Shown in pieces: positions 44,795 through 56,944 of a stretch of 64,000 nucleotides of DNA. The notes below the pieces were generated by a model, which was not told the origin of the DNA, made no database searches, and was given only the letters and a program-made list of their open reading frames with translations. Both the position numbers and the translations under genes were made by a program. Position 1 is the stretch's first letter. The number at the start of each line of letters is the position of its first letter. The stretch comes from Icerya purchasi (lineage: Eukaryota; Arthropoda; Insecta; Hemiptera; Monophlebidae). Where the stretch lies: the NCBI GenBank assembly GCA_039619475.1, contig CM077115.1, positions 63,804,864 to 63,868,863 of the forward strand, in the 5' to 3' direction.

Positions 44795-45315
44795 GAATTC
44801 AAAAGAAAAAAAAAAATATGTATATATATAGCCTTTAAATTTAATTCTATCAAGTTGCATTAAGGAATGTAGTAAAAACAGTAAATCATGAATTAGAATA
44901 TTTTTTCATTAAATTGAGATCTTAAATCCCTTCAAGCATTAGACTTTTCATAAGAAAAAATAACTAACATAGAAGTATTTGGAGAAGCACGTTGCATGAC
45001 ACGAAATTATCGATTGAAAACACATTCGCATCTGTCAATTTCGAAAATATGTGAAATACAACTGAATTCGCGTCCTTTTACTATGATCAGTGGAGAAGAA
45101 CACTTGGAGAGTAACCTGTCAAAGGACTTACCGTTGTACATGGTTTCGTCTTCTTACACAGATCGCAATGAGGTCTAGCGCGATTAATAGTGCTTTCCAT
45201 TTGAAGGAAATGACGTATGTGCGAAATCATCAAGTAAATGGGAAGCTGTTCAGGATGCGTATATTTCGTATGCAGAAGTCAGGTCGACTCTTCGACGTCT
45301 TTCACTGGAATTCAA
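44795..45315. other. No gene recognised
   Basis: Plus-strand frames at 44996-45178 and 45090-45353 have mixed composition, but I recognise no domain. Confidence 0.35.
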
Positions 45316-45320
45316 AAATG

Positions 45321-47612
45321 TCACAGCTCATTCACAGAACGACAAAAATATAATTGTCCATTATGAAGTTTATAAAAGCGACTTAATTTTTCTGCTACAG
45401 TATAACCTTTTATCACACAGCCCCATAATTTGTCGGTCTTTTGATTCTCAGCTGTGTTACAAAATAATTCACTAATATTATTATGACTAGATTTACTGAA
45501 AAATACTGCAATTGCGGCAGTCCTCTCCCAGGTCCTAAATGAGCATATTGGCCACCAAATTTTACCTTCCCCGGAAACACGCTCTACTCCCAAGTCAAAG
45601 TTCTGAAGGAAGGATATCTATCTGGTCAGATGTGCATTCTACCACCTCTAGTTGATCAAAAATTTTAAAATTACAATTAAATGATCCCTCAGAATTTTAA
45701 TATGATACCCCTCTACGATAATTCTAAATTTTTTCAAGCAAAACTCCGTAGCTAACAATTTCTCTTCTGATGTAAAACAATTTATCTGGGCGCTATTTAG
45801 TAACCGACTGATAAACATGATAAGCCTAGCGTCATCTAATTAGCACACCAATCGCCCTACTTGAGGTATCCGTGCGAACAATAAACTCTTTCTCATATTC
45901 AATTACACGCAAAATGTATGTTTAAAACGCTGAAATGACCGATCCTGCTTCTCTCAAACCATATAGATGGATACCAACGCTGAAACAAGCTGAAGAATAT
46001 CTGTCACAATAAACTTCCTGTAAAAATTACACACACACTGAGAAACAATACAAGCTGGTCTCAATTCATCGTTCGCGAAAATTTTTTTATTTTTGCTATC
46101 TCTTTCTACTGCATCAAAATCCTGGACGTAGTCAGCCGATACCGGCATAATTTAACCCGCTCTTCGCAAAACTCGACTTTTGATATGACCGTCATTTTCG
46201 CATTATATGCTTCTGGAATTACACATAAATTAACGAAAATAAAACTGCAACATCACCCACGTACGTTAATACAAAATTAATGCCCCCAGCGTGGAAAAAA
46301 AACCCTCTAATGCACCCGCAAAGGCATAATCTTTGATCCGAAAGAGGCACATTGAACTCGTAAAATTGTCGATGAAATACGAAGGGGGCAGTAAACTTTC
46401 GAAATTCAGCGTGAAGAAGACTTTGCACAAAACTGGTTATTAAATCTAAACTAAACCTAAACGGAAAAACATTGAATACCTGTATAATAATTCATCGATG
46501 GGTAAAGGTTGGTTATTCTGGTAAACGATTACTTTATGAATATCTCGAGTGTCGGGGGGTAGTTGGACGTTACCGTCTTTCTTGTACACTGTGACGAGCG
46601 TTGACACATACAGTGTCGATGCATCACTAGTTATATTCAACTTTAACATAGGAGATATTTCGTCCCGCGCACACGCTCGCTTTGACGTAGGAATGAGATA
46701 TTTTCCAATTCTACAAAAATATCATCATCTTTGACGATAGTCTTGTAAACATATTTGTTACACAGACCGGAAACGTTATAAAAACCGCTCGCGACTTTAC
46801 TTAAACATCTGAATAAAACGGGCAGTATACGTCGAGAAATTTGAAATTGTCAACACTGTCGGACAGGAACGAACGGAAATAAATCCTTTAAAACGATTCT
46901 CGTGTTAGGCAATTTTTCTAAAATATCCTCAAATCTGACTACTTGCAGTTTATTGTGAATAAATTATGTTAAGGTGGCTTCGATATAATTTAGCATAGAC
47001 GCACATTGCTTTAGAAGGTTAGTTCCTAATATTATGGGTATATATATTCAACACTTTGACAACAATGAATTTTCACTTGTATTTCACTTCGTTGATTAAA
47101 AAACACACCAATACCTCGAACCGCATTTAACAATACTAGCGGACAGAACTGGGAAATTCTCTACGTCTGAATGATGATTAATTCTCGTATTTCAGCATCG
47201 AAAGTCGTAATTTTTTAACTCAAATCTACTATGGCTTTGTATTCTATATTTACTTCTTTAATATTGACATAAAGTGTGATCAGTTTATTTATTTTTTCCC
47301 CGTGACCAGCAGTAAGACTAGGTGCACTAATGAATTACGATTTGCGTTCACATTTATCACGGCATAAGAAGACTGGGTCGCGCGGACGTAGTTGGAATTC
47401 AATTCGAATGAAAAAATTCCGTCTCACCTAGTCAGAACAGCACGGGTACAAGAACCGTCTTTCTCGAAATTTTTCATATTATACGCGGAAAACAACTCAT
47501 CACCTCCTCCGCTAGTAGTTAACGAGGCCAATTCTACTAAGTCTTTACGGATGTTCAATATTCTCGTACGATTATAACAAATACTTTTAATTCTATCATT
47601 TACAATCGTCAA
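45321..47612 (-). pseudogene. Ty3/gypsy retrotransposon relic A (protease-RT)
   Basis: On the minus strand, from high to low coordinates: a probable retropepsin region with YKAIVDLS near 47230-47290; an RT start SLVTVYKKDGNV-like block (TLVTVYKKDGNVQLPPDTRD, 46446-46649) followed by YQNNQPLPIDELL; a palm with HRQFYEFNVPLSD; and FVLTYVGDVAVL, where the catalytic YVDD has become YVGD (46219-46428). Then comes NFYRKFIV, the connection just after RT (about 46010-46030). The 45321-45593 frame may be decayed RNase H (AVFFSKSS). LTRs and integrase were not found. It is clearly degenerate. Confidence 0.7.
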
Positions 47613-47961
47613 ATTTCCGCAATACTTAACGATATTTCACCGAAATGCTATGGGCTAACTGTTAATAACACTATTTCTCCACTCCTTTTTCCCACAATAG
47701 TTGAATCAATTTTATGATATCTATGAAACATTGTGTCTCCAAGATAGAATGATATTTATACTTATTTTTGCATAATTTCGCTTTACGGCGAATTTTATAT
47801 AAATTTACGATGGTCTCTTAAGTTACGTTTCATTGCATTCAATATCTCACCTTCTCTTATCACTGTTAACTCCTTGACATAGGTTTCTCTCTGTTCAGTC
47901 AGTCGAATTACTAAGCATCCTGTTACGAGCTTTCTCTGCTCACATTGTTACTGTTATATCC

Positions 47962-48025
47962 GTCTTCTAGCTTTTATAAAAATTCAGCCGGTATATTATC
48001 TATTCCCGGCGCTTTATTAAGTTTT
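47962..48025 (-). pseudogene. Tiny LINE RT fragment (APGIDNIPAEFL)
   Basis: The minus strand reads KLNKAPGIDNIPAEFL, then a stop, then KLEDG. This 'NKAPG.D.I.AE.L' block is the well-known start of the RT domain in RTE/Jockey-type LINEs. No further RT motifs could be followed. Confidence 0.6.
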
Positions 48026-48029
48026 CGAG

Positions 48030-48690
48030 AGCTACGTCATTTTGGAAAAAAAATGTTTCCATTTGCAAAATATATTTAATTTTTCTCATAAAAAAAAACA
48101 AAAAAAAACTAAAAAATGTTGTTTCCCCCAATATAAGAGTAAAATTACCATTAATATTAGTTTTATTGCTTTCTTTCAAATAACCTAGTTAATGTGTTCT
48201 TCGTTAATACTATTTGAAGTAGGTATTATTTTTATAAAGATTAACTTTCTAAATAATTTTCTTTATGCCCGGCCAACATAAATTATGCTTTAGACGATGT
48301 AATTTATCAATAGAATCATTGTACACAAATTTCAAAATACTAGCTGAATTATCGGTTTCTCTTATAACCTCGGTAATTTCTGCTAGTTGTAATACACGTA
48401 ATTTTTATTCATTGTACGAAATTTCATATATGCTGTCAGTTCCCAAGATCTTTGAATATAATGCTCTCTATCCGGCGAATTTATGTAAAAGAGAGTTTTG
48501 TTTTTCACCAGCGCGATACCTTCTATTTTATTTGGAATTTCATAATAAATTACATTTAGAAAAATAAAGCGAAAGGGAATTTTTTAAGCCGAGACCTAAA
48601 AAAAGTTCTTTCATATTGAGAAAATATCTTTGAACTTCAATACGCACACTCAGCAAAGGAAGAATTACTTATTTTTCGGATGAACGAATT
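48030..48690. other. AT-rich, no gene; likely 3' flank of ORF C
   Basis: Contains an AATAAA for the minus strand (plus coordinates 48537-48542) about 155 nt beyond the stop of ORF C. Otherwise low-complexity. Confidence 0.35.
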
Positions 48691-48694
48691 AAAA

Positions 48695-49711
48695 TTATGT
48701 TAAAACTTTTATGGTCTCGTTAATTATTACGACGGCCTCTTTATTCTTGGCTTCTAGCTTAATATTAGTTCTTTGTAACGAATCATTCTGTACTCTAAGT
48801 TGAAAAATTATTTCCAGCATGAACAGTTCGTCACCTCTGAATCGGCTCTTGAACTCGCTGAGTGTCTTTACGAAGTCGTCTAACGGCTCTTCTTCCGAAC
48901 TGTGCGCTTTAATTTCAGTTAACGTTTTTTTCAAATCATTCACGATATTTCTGTTCCGCTCCAGCTCACTTTTCATTTCTTCATTTTGTTTTTTTAAGTT
49001 CGAATAGTTCTCCTCGATCTTTTTGAACATATCGTAAGTCGAACATTCGAACTTTTCCAAGTCAGAGATTTCCTTTTTAATCGTTTCCGAGGCCGTGTAC
49101 AGCTTTAGAACGGTGGATTGCTCGGTTTCCAGTTCAGTAATTTTTCGTCGGATTGACCGTTTCTCTTTTCGTAACATTTTTTCTGAAACACCACCGGGCA
49201 TTCTAGGAAATTTATCGATAATATCATTACCATCTTCGTACTGCTCCGAAAGAGAATTACTCACACTTAGTATTATGGATGACGCTGTCGAAATACGAAC
49301 AGAATTTGATAGTATAGTCGATGACGATAATGATACAGAATTTGATGACGACGTACTGCTGTCGTTAAAACAAACGGTGGTAGATATTTCGGAACCATTT
49401 ATCGAAGAATTCGAATCGTACGCTACGGATTTGTTTTTGTTTCTTTTAAATACAACCGAAGAACAATCATTCGAATAAATTCCTAATCCTGTGTTTGAAT
49501 CGCACCAACCTTCGTCGTCTATTATATCGATTGTTTCCAATACCTCATCCGGCAATCTTACCGTCGTGGAACATTTTACTACATCGCAATCACTCATTGT
49601 TTCTAGTACAAACGTAAATAATATTGGTTCGAAACGGTCATATCGTTCCATTGTAATCGAAAAATTCATCAGCGTAGAAACGAATAGGACATCGTTTCCA
49701 TAGAAATGCAA
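48695..49711 (-). CDS. Coiled-coil protein C, family A/B/C, function unknown
   Basis: An intronless ORF of up to 338 residues. Coding composition starts clearly by MERYDRFEP (residue 21) or MSDCDVV (39), so the first Met may not be the real start. Residues 40-110 are acidic and Asn/Ser-rich. A Ser run follows (about 117-135), then a basic segment (MLRKEKRSIRRK, 179-190) and a long coiled coil (about 190-330) rich in Lys/Glu with heptad-spaced Leu, Ile and Val. It ends in IINETIKVLT, the counterpart of A's MINVTLKNLL and B's LTNLTLDELL. The E-S-I-L-D motif of A and B is not visible. A potential poly(A) signal lies about 155 nt downstream. It sits between two gypsy relics but shares nothing with gag or pol. 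Function unknown. Confidence 0.75.
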   Translation of the reverse strand: MHFYGNDVLFVSTLMNFSITMERYDRFEPILFTFVLETMSDCDVVKCSTTVRLPDEVLETIDIIDDEGWCDSNTGLGIYSNDCSSVVFKRNKNKSVAYDSNSSINGSEISTTVCFNDSSTSSSNSVSLSSSTILSNSVRISTASSIILSVSNSLSEQYEDGNDIIDKFPRMPGGVSEKMLRKEKRSIRRKITELETEQSTVLKLYTASETIKKEISDLEKFECSTYDMFKKIEENYSNLKKQNEEMKSELERNRNIVNDLKKTLTEIKAHSSEEEPLDDFVKTLSEFKSRFRGDELFMLEIIFQLRVQNDSLQRTNIKLEAKNKEAVVIINETIKVLT

Positions 49712-49719
49712 AAATAAGA

Positions 49720-50570
49720 GTATGTTTACTTAAAAATCTGCTTTTAAAATTTCAATAGGATTTTTTAAATTACCTCCACTTTCATTAATTTCCAAGATCT
49801 CAAATATACCCCTATTATGTTTACACTATTATTAAAATGGGAAACTATACCAATCGTTCAGTTTTTAAGATTATCGGTGTGGACGACTAGCTTGCGATAG
49901 TACTATACCTTTAATTTTCGACTGTAAATGAACGTTCTGATCTAAGTTAAAAATATAATTTAAATTTTAATGTACAAGGGAATTTTATAGAGATATATTT
50001 CACACAATGATACTCGTGCTCTATTAGTTAATGTTTAGAAACGTTTAATCTCTCGAATGGAACAGGAAGAAATAAAACGGTGTGAATTATAAGAACTTTT
50101 TTTTTTTCTTTTTTTTTGTATGAATTTTAAGAAATCGTTAAGAATAAAATCTGCGTGTAACGAAATGTCCCGATTATGCGTCAATTTACGAAACAAATCT
50201 AGTAACACTGTTTATTGGTTGTTACGAGATGTCAGTATAGTTCAACGGAAGAGCTGGAAATTAGTCTCCATTATCTCGATACCTTTCTCACTTTCTTCTG
50301 AGCACCTCTATAAATTCGAGGAGATACACCTGAAGGCGACAAACGAGGAAAATGAGAAGTGGAATAATACAGACTTCTACAATAGAACTTAGAGAGCCAT
50401 CAAACAAGTAAAAAATAATATCAACCGCCAAAAAAAAAGAATTTAAAATAAAAAGGTATATTCGCAACATTGGCAATAAAGTTAAATAGCACAAAATCCG
50501 TTTGGTTGATCAATCTGTCAGTAGAGATAAAATATATCCCCTAAATTATCGGGGGCGAAAATTAAAGAAT
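49720..50570. other. No gene recognised; upstream flank of ORF C
   Basis: AT-rich with a T-run at 50097-50118. The plus-strand frame at 50120-50392 has mixed composition without recognisable domains. It may hold the promoter of ORF C. Confidence 0.35.
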
Positions 50571-50572
50571 TT

Positions 50573-53300
50573 TCACTGGATATGATAGTAAGGAATAAGA
50601 AAGGCTGCAACGACCAAATTTGTAGTACCGTAAAAATTAATTTTTGAAAAATTACGCTGCAGTTTAAAGTAAACGATTTTTGTTAGAATAATAATACTTT
50701 TCATTACAACAATCTTACATATCGCGTTATTAACTGAAAATGTACCCTTTTTGTTATTTACAAAAAACCTACATTCATAAAAGGGCGTTGTCCTGGTGAG
50801 ATTGAATGTAAAATCCTGGTTACTTGCCCGATGAATCTTTAGTAATGGCACATGGTGTAGACATTGTTTGATTTACCCGTGTATGTATCCGCACATTCCT
50901 GCTCTCTTATTCATTCAAAGACTCGGTCAATTCCAAAATGTCCGGACATGTCATGATTCTCAATAACTAATGACGTTCGCATAACTATTGATGCATAGAA
51001 TCGCTGATATCCGTCAGTTCCTTATACAGTACTCCATTGTTTACACAATATGCCTATATAGTCCTTGCTTTATCCTTATTTCCTGAGACAGTTTCTTAAT
51101 TGCGGTTATCTTCAGTTGGTGTGTTTGGACAATTTCTTCTGGTATAATGACGGTCAGAATGATTTCGAAAAGGCCGTTTTAGCATAGCCTAGTTGCTAGA
51201 GCGCTTGACTTCCGATATGGCGGTCACAGGTTCGATCCCGAACGACGACGAACTTATTACAAGAATTAAATAAATAAATAAATAATTTCTAATAATCACG
51301 TAGAAGGCAATGGAAAACCACCACGTACAACATCATATGCGCGCTAGGTCAGTATACAGCAGACCCATACCGGACGGACTGCATTTGTATATCGATAAAT
51401 CAAACAATTACTAATCAGTTCCGAATGTAGTCGTGCGTGTGTGTATACATTCGTACTGCATATAATAATTGCCTGGTACACAACCTATATCAGTACAGCT
51501 AAAAATGTACGAATAGGTTGCGACAACGCGCTATGTAGCATACTGCACCTTAAGAAGAAGAAACACGGCATCTTTCCGCAATAATTTGGTCATCGGCTCA
51601 ACACTATGGACATAACTTTGAATGAAATGTCTAAAAAATTCTGTAAGTCCGGTATACGGCAGTGAGTTGGAAGTTAATTAATTGATTCTACCTTAGCATC
51701 TTCTGGTTCAATCCTTTCACTTGTTACTTTAAACTCAAAATATTTGATTGATTCTTCGTCAAAGTGACACTTCTTGATATTGCAAGTTAGCTCGGCTTGC
51801 TTCAGAGTAACTATATACTTTATCCGTGGAATAAGTTCGACTGCATTATGTAGAGGTATCAAGATGACATCGAAATAGGTGAAGACTAGGAATTCAGTAT
51901 TCCCTTTAAAACTTTTTGCATCAGTCTCTGAAATTCATATAGGGCGTTGGTCAATCCGACCATCATTCGGTTCAGCTGATCAATTTCATCGAGGGGTATG
52001 AAAGGTGTCTTTCAGATAAGGGAATCTGTAAATACAATTGCACCAAATCAAGGGCGATAAATAATTTTAATACTGCTAAACGTGCCAGTTGTTGATCAAT
52101 AGTGGTAATGGGATAATTTAAAAGAAATGTTTACATTACGAGCTGACTACTACTAACCCTTTTTTTTCATCAACGATACCGGACTTACGTAAATGGGTAA
52201 GTTTTCGAATACGATTTTGGTATCCTTCTATTGTTCGATAATCTCCGCGATCTCCTGTCCGTTCCTCTCGGCCAATATTCATCACGACCGATCTGTTAAG
52301 CCAAGTTTCTTCATATTAATTACAAAACTAGTGTGTTATGTATTGACAACAGTTATGTCCTACCGACTCTACAACGATGATATTTGATGCCTGAAATGGA
52401 ATAAATAGAGGCATCAGATCTCATCTGAATGAATACTTCCAACTGATGATACTGAAACACATTCGGTAGTGTACGTATTTTCGTTATTAGGTTTGCTGCT
52501 GCATAAATTACGATATCGTCCTGAATCTTTGTACAGGTTATATCAGAACGATTTAAGACGTCCAATCCTGCTACCATTCCATACGGTTGATAATCGTTTC
52601 TCGCGATCGTCTTCCGCGTTTAGGTCCTCCATTTCCAATAGAACAACAGCCTATTTTACTGCGGACACCCTCGTTCAACTTCAAACTCACAGTTTTGTTT
52701 CGATTTTTTCTATTCTGAATCTTCCTTGAACGACAACTGAGACAAAAGTAGTTGATTTGGTACATCTGATATTAATTATGGTTGCGGTTGATACACTGTC
52801 TACATGTACGTTTTTTATGTATCCTTAACGTTGCTGTATTCTTTTCATTCGTTTTAGTTTATTCGCCTCATTGACTACAAACTGTCTGCATGAATCACAG
52901 TCTCCAGCAAAGTGTCCCGTTTTTCCGTATTTAATACATTCAACACTTTGTGACTTCATAATTGTACCGATTCTGAGGATTTAAGTTGAGGTTTGACTGC
53001 TGCAGTAGAGTATCGTAAGTTAATTTCACTACTAATCGTAGGTACGAAGGTTTCAGGCAAAACTGGACGATTATGACGTTGATCTCGTTCTCTTATTATT
53101 TCGCGAACTCTAAAGCATTTATTCACATCGGCAATAAACTCGTTGGGATCGCTATAAGTTCCCCCGCCAATTGTACAGCTAATACTCGTAATCACAGTCC
53201 ATCGATTTAAGAATGCAGTCAAAAATTTCCAAAAGGTATCTAAAGGTTGATTGCAATACCGACCACAAGCCGTTAACTGCAAGATGTCAAATAATTTTGA
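50573..53300 (-). pseudogene. Ty3/gypsy retrotransposon relic B (gag, protease, RT, integrase), split by a SINE
   Basis: On the minus strand, from high to low: gag end with the nucleocapsid knuckle CIKYGKTGHFAGDC (second Cys changed to Tyr, about 52890-52935); a protease-region GLDVLNRSDI (52353-52577); RT with ALDLVQLYLQIPLSER (about 52020-52065), MMVGLTNALYEFQRLM (about 51905-51960), and FTYFDVILIP, where the YxDD box reads YFDV; then the thumb CNIKKCHFDEESIKYFEFKV (51674-51862). A SINE interrupts at 51171-51564. Beyond it are integrase traces: HDMSGHFGIDRVFE (HHCC zinc domain, about 50930-50975) and NNKKGTF...LTKIVYFKL (50573-50851). RNase H is missing where the SINE lies. Dead copy. Confidence 0.75.
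51171..51564 (+). mobile_element. tRNA-derived SINE (SINE-1)
   Basis: The head is tRNA-like with an A box (TAGCCTAGTTGC, 51185-51196) and a B box (GGTTCGATCCC, 51229-51239), spaced as in Pol III internal promoters. An A/T-rich (AAAT)n spacer follows, then a body with GGCAATGGAAAACCACCAC (about 51308-51326), and the element ends in a TAAGAAGAAGAAA-type repeat. It is inserted in gypsy relic B. The tRNA part does not fold cleanly into a functional tRNA, so it is not a tRNA gene. Confidence 0.8.
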
Positions 53301-54029
53301 AGAGTCTGAAGAAGGGAAAAGAAGGAAAAATAAAATTTAAAAATACACAATAGAACCTTCAGAACGAAGAGGAGGAACAAAGCGCAAATTATAACATTGA
53401 AGAAATGTGAAGTACATGGAAACATATAGTCAGAACAGCAGCAAAGAACACAATACCAATAAAAGGAAAAAAAACACAAAAGCCTTAGGTAACACAAGAA
53501 ACAGTCGTTCGGAATGGTATAAATCATAAAAACGAACAAAACAAACATATAAATGAATTATTACTACAAGTGCAAAGTTTTTTTAATTTTTCATTTGAAA
53601 AACAAATTTCATTTACGTATGAAAATATTTCCACGTTTATCTGAAAGTCTAAAAGAAAATCAACATCGCAGAGGGAGTAGGTGATGATAATTGATGGTAT
53701 CCAAGAGAGTGGATTAGTTAAAAAGACTCTTTCCTTTTAATTTTGCTTCTGCCGAAATTACAGTTAGTCTGATTTTCCTGCAATAAGATTTTGCTACAAA
53801 CCATCATTAGAGATATTGAAGGTACAGATGATTTTAATGTTTATTAATTATTTTTTACATTGTCGGCTATGTGTACATATAATACACATGTAATTAATAA
53901 AAAAAATTAAAAATCAGTCACTAAATAATTGAAATGTTTAAAAATTGTTATTATATTGATATAATTCTGCATAATGAATTAAAATAATTAGATAATAAGA
54001 ATTAATAATTAAAAATACGACATCAATAG
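53301..54029. other. AT-rich, no gene recognised
   Basis: A minus-strand frame at 53273-53548 is Cys/Phe/Leu-rich low complexity. It may be the decayed gag start of gypsy relic B, or noise. Confidence 0.35.
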
Positions 54030-54035
54030 TTTTAC

Positions 54036-54122
54036 GTGACATCGGGTGATTGGAACCCAAACCTTATTTTCAAGTTATACAATTAGACATATCACTTTTA
54101 CCGCTATACCACTTAACAAATT
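54036..54122 (-). repeat. Decayed tRNA-like sequence
   Basis: On the minus strand, GTGGTATAGCGGTAA (A-box-like, plus coordinates 54098-54112) and GGGTTCCAATC (B-box-like, 54048-54058) are spaced about as in a tRNA or SINE head, but stems do not pair well. It is either a pseudo-tRNA or a SINE head. Confidence 0.4.
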
Positions 54123-54124
54123 CC

Positions 54125-56280
54125 TTGTGTTTCGTGTTTTCATACCGTATAAGTATAATAAATGACGTATTTAAATTTTGCATTAAATTAAAAATTGATT
54201 TTTTAATTTTATTGTTTTTTAATCATTTTTTTGTTTAATATACTTCATTTTAGAATAATCAGGTTTCCAAATCGTTTGCATAAAATAAATGTAAACGTAA
54301 TCTGAAATTTATTGCATATTTTTATCTAAATGGCGCTAATGTATATCACTGTTAAATTCGGCTTCTAAAAATATTTAAATTTCTCGCCTAAATCAAAAAG
54401 ATGCATTCTAATATTTTATGTAGTTCATGTACTCATGGTCTTCTATCGATCTGCAAAATTTCATCGAAATCGGTGACCCGCAGTGACACTTCTCTTTGTG
54501 TAAGACGATGGAAAAAGTGAAGTTAGATTCGACGGGAAACATATCAGTTCACCCCATTCGCACACATAACACTAATGCTAAGAATTATAAACTACAAAAC
54601 ATCAGAAAGTAATTAAGTGTACACATGTTGGAATCGAGTAACACCAGTCGACTAGTGATACTGTTTCGGGATGTGTTCGATGTCATTGTTTGCGGTGATT
54701 TAACCGAGAAGCACTGCGCTCAGCAGATGTTTAAAATTTCATGTTGTCGACATGGAGTAAATTGCACCTACCGACTGTTTCTTCGACGGCGAGCGAGATT
54801 TATTATAATAAGTTTAGTGTTCGGTGGTTAATTTTTTACAGCTTAACCTTTCAGAAACTAAAACTTTTCAGCCGCTAAGGTATAATGAAGAAAACAAAAA
54901 TCTGGCTGCATCCCCGTTGACTTCCTATCGTAGAAATCATACCGAGTTATTTCATATTCGCTGTTTACATAGAATTTAAGCTAGAGATAGAGTTACACAT
55001 TTCTTACACATTTCGGCTTGATTCCGATTAGCAATGTGTTTCACTTTGGTTTACGTCGTTTTTCTTTCCTCGTTGTTAAATTGGTGAGTTTTGTGTTGTT
55101 TTCTTCCGAAAGAGAAAGTGACCCGCATCACGGTATGTAACATTTGTTTGTTTGCTTTTCGTTCGTTCTTTTAATCGGTGGTGGTTAGCGAGGCGTGAAT
55201 GATCGTGACGACAAAAAGCCGTAGCGCTACACATATCGTATAAAACCGACAGGTTAATTATAACTTTTCGACCAATCGTTATTTTTTTTTCGTTTGTAAG
55301 TAAAGCTCAATAGCGGATTGTTCTCTTTTTGAGATAGAAAAAGAATGTTGTTAATTTGTCTGTTTCAGATTATTTCGCGAGCACATTTGAATTAATAGTT
55401 GACGAAATAACAGGTCTAACGATTATTTCGTAAGGGTTTCAAAATAAAGTGGTCAATTTTTGTAGCGTTTATTACTGGAGTGTAACCGGTGTTCTGGTCG
55501 ATGAAAGAACAGACATTTCACGTACCGAACAACTAAAGGTGATGCGGTTGGATTAAAAAAGTCTGTAACTAATTTCAAAAAAAAAAGAGAACGGGCCACG
55601 AATATTAGATGGAATGACCCTGCATCGTTCAGTGAAGAAATCAGTTCACTTATTCAAGTACGATATTCTACTTGGATACAAGTTCTTTGGTCTCTTACAG
55701 CTTAAATTCTATCTGAATAGCAAATACCAAAATGTATGTAATTTTTACGATAGAAGGGAAAGGAGCTGCAACCAAAATTTTTTATTTTCACCTTAGCGCC
55801 GAAAAGTTTTTATTTTTTGAAAGCTTACGTTGTAAAATATAAATCCACTAAAGGAGTGGTGTAGGTCGTTTAACGTGTCCGATAGTAGTATTATTTTACC
55901 GGGTGATGGAGTTATTTTATCGAAAATCCTTTAGATGCAATAGCAAGATGAAAAGGGCGAGTGCTGACAATATTCATCAACTAACACTTTGTGTTTACTT
56001 TGTACGCTAAAAGTTTCGCAATAACGCTGGAAATGTGTTGCAGTGGTATTTTGACAATACTTTCTCTGCCTTGCATTGTCAGATGGAAATATTGATTTAA
56101 CAAAAGAAATTAAAGTGCGGCTTATCACGGAAAGAAATTTGTTCACCTATTTAGAATTTCTTTTACTTTTAATAATGTTTGACTGCCTCGCGGATTCGGG
56201 AAAAATGAAAACAGCATAGTAGCGAAATATAATTTGAGGAGCATTATTACCTCATAAAGAATCTTTTACCATCCTGTTTG
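54125..56280. other. No gene recognised
   Basis: The plus-strand frame at 54625-54831 (contains RDVFDVIVCGDLTEKHCAQQ) has balanced composition but no known domain, so I leave it unassigned. The area 54900-55450 is less AT-rich than average. No repeats defined. Confidence 0.35.
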
Positions 56281-56520
56281 TTAATTATAGAATATATTAA
56301 GCTATAACAAATACCTCTAATATAACGAACAAATTTAAGCATATAATGATTGCTTACTTAGAAACGTTTTCGAGTATAACCGGTCATCGTCCAAGTTGTG
56401 TTTTTGACTGATGATGGGTTATACTACCCTAAAACGTTTCTAAGTAAGCAATCATTTTATACTTTAGATTTATTTGTGTTATATCTGTATTTGTTATAAC
56501 TTAATATATTCTATAATTAA
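56281..56520. mobile_element. Penelope-like inverted terminal repeat pair with hammerhead-like motif
   Basis: Outer ends TTAATTATAGAATATATTAA (56281) and its complement (to 56520) begin an imperfect inverted repeat of about 105-110 bp per arm around a roughly 20-bp centre. On the plus strand CTGATGA (56408-56414) is followed by a GGGT/ACCC hairpin and TAAAACGTTTC. The other arm, read on the minus strand, has GATGACCGG...CGAAAACGTTTC. This resembles the hammerhead arrangement at Penelope-like ends. No RT is present. Confidence 0.65.
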
Positions 56521-56525
56521 TAAAA

Positions 56526-56640
56526 AAAATTTCGGATCCCAGGTTAACACGATTTGAACCCGGGATATTTTAAAATTCAAGTAATAAATACAAAAGGAGA
56601 ACTTCTATAACGATCGCTTGGGTACGTTTAAGGGTCTAAG
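56526..56640 (-). repeat. Possible tRNA-like or SINE head
   Basis: On the minus strand, GGGTTCAAATCG (B-box-like) lies about 55 nt after GTACCCAAGCGATCG (weak A box). It is directly adjacent to the Penelope-like repeat. Weak evidence. Confidence 0.3.
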
Positions 56641-56944
56641 CAAATTTTATGAAATAAACCGTGGTAATATTCGTTTGCGCGTTAATTACTTTGACAGTAT
56701 AAGTATAGAGCTTTCAATTGTACATAAAATGGTGATCAACTTTTGTCATCTATATTTGCTTTAATTCTTTAAAAAAAAAAAAAAAAGAGAAAGCCGTATT
56801 ACCATTTTCGGAATCCTGGTAATAAAACATCTTTATTTTTCTTTTAATAGTTTAAAAACTTATCTATTCCGAAAATCCTATAAATCAGTAGCAGCACTAT
56901 GATAGGTATTAAAGAATATTTCACGGTTAACGAGGTGTTCCGAA

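Noticed and set aside
49095..49478. 127-residue plus-strand frame
   Set aside because: Antisense shadow of the Ser-rich part of ORF C. ORF C has the better coding composition and the family match.
51171..51245. Possible functional tRNA gene
   Set aside because: A and B boxes are present, but the acceptor and anticodon stems do not pair and a SINE body follows.
45321..53300. A single gypsy element from 45.3 to 53.3 kb
   Set aside because: RT blocks occur twice (46.2-46.6 and 51.7-52.1 kb) with different text, so these are two elements flanking ORF C and not one interrupted copy.
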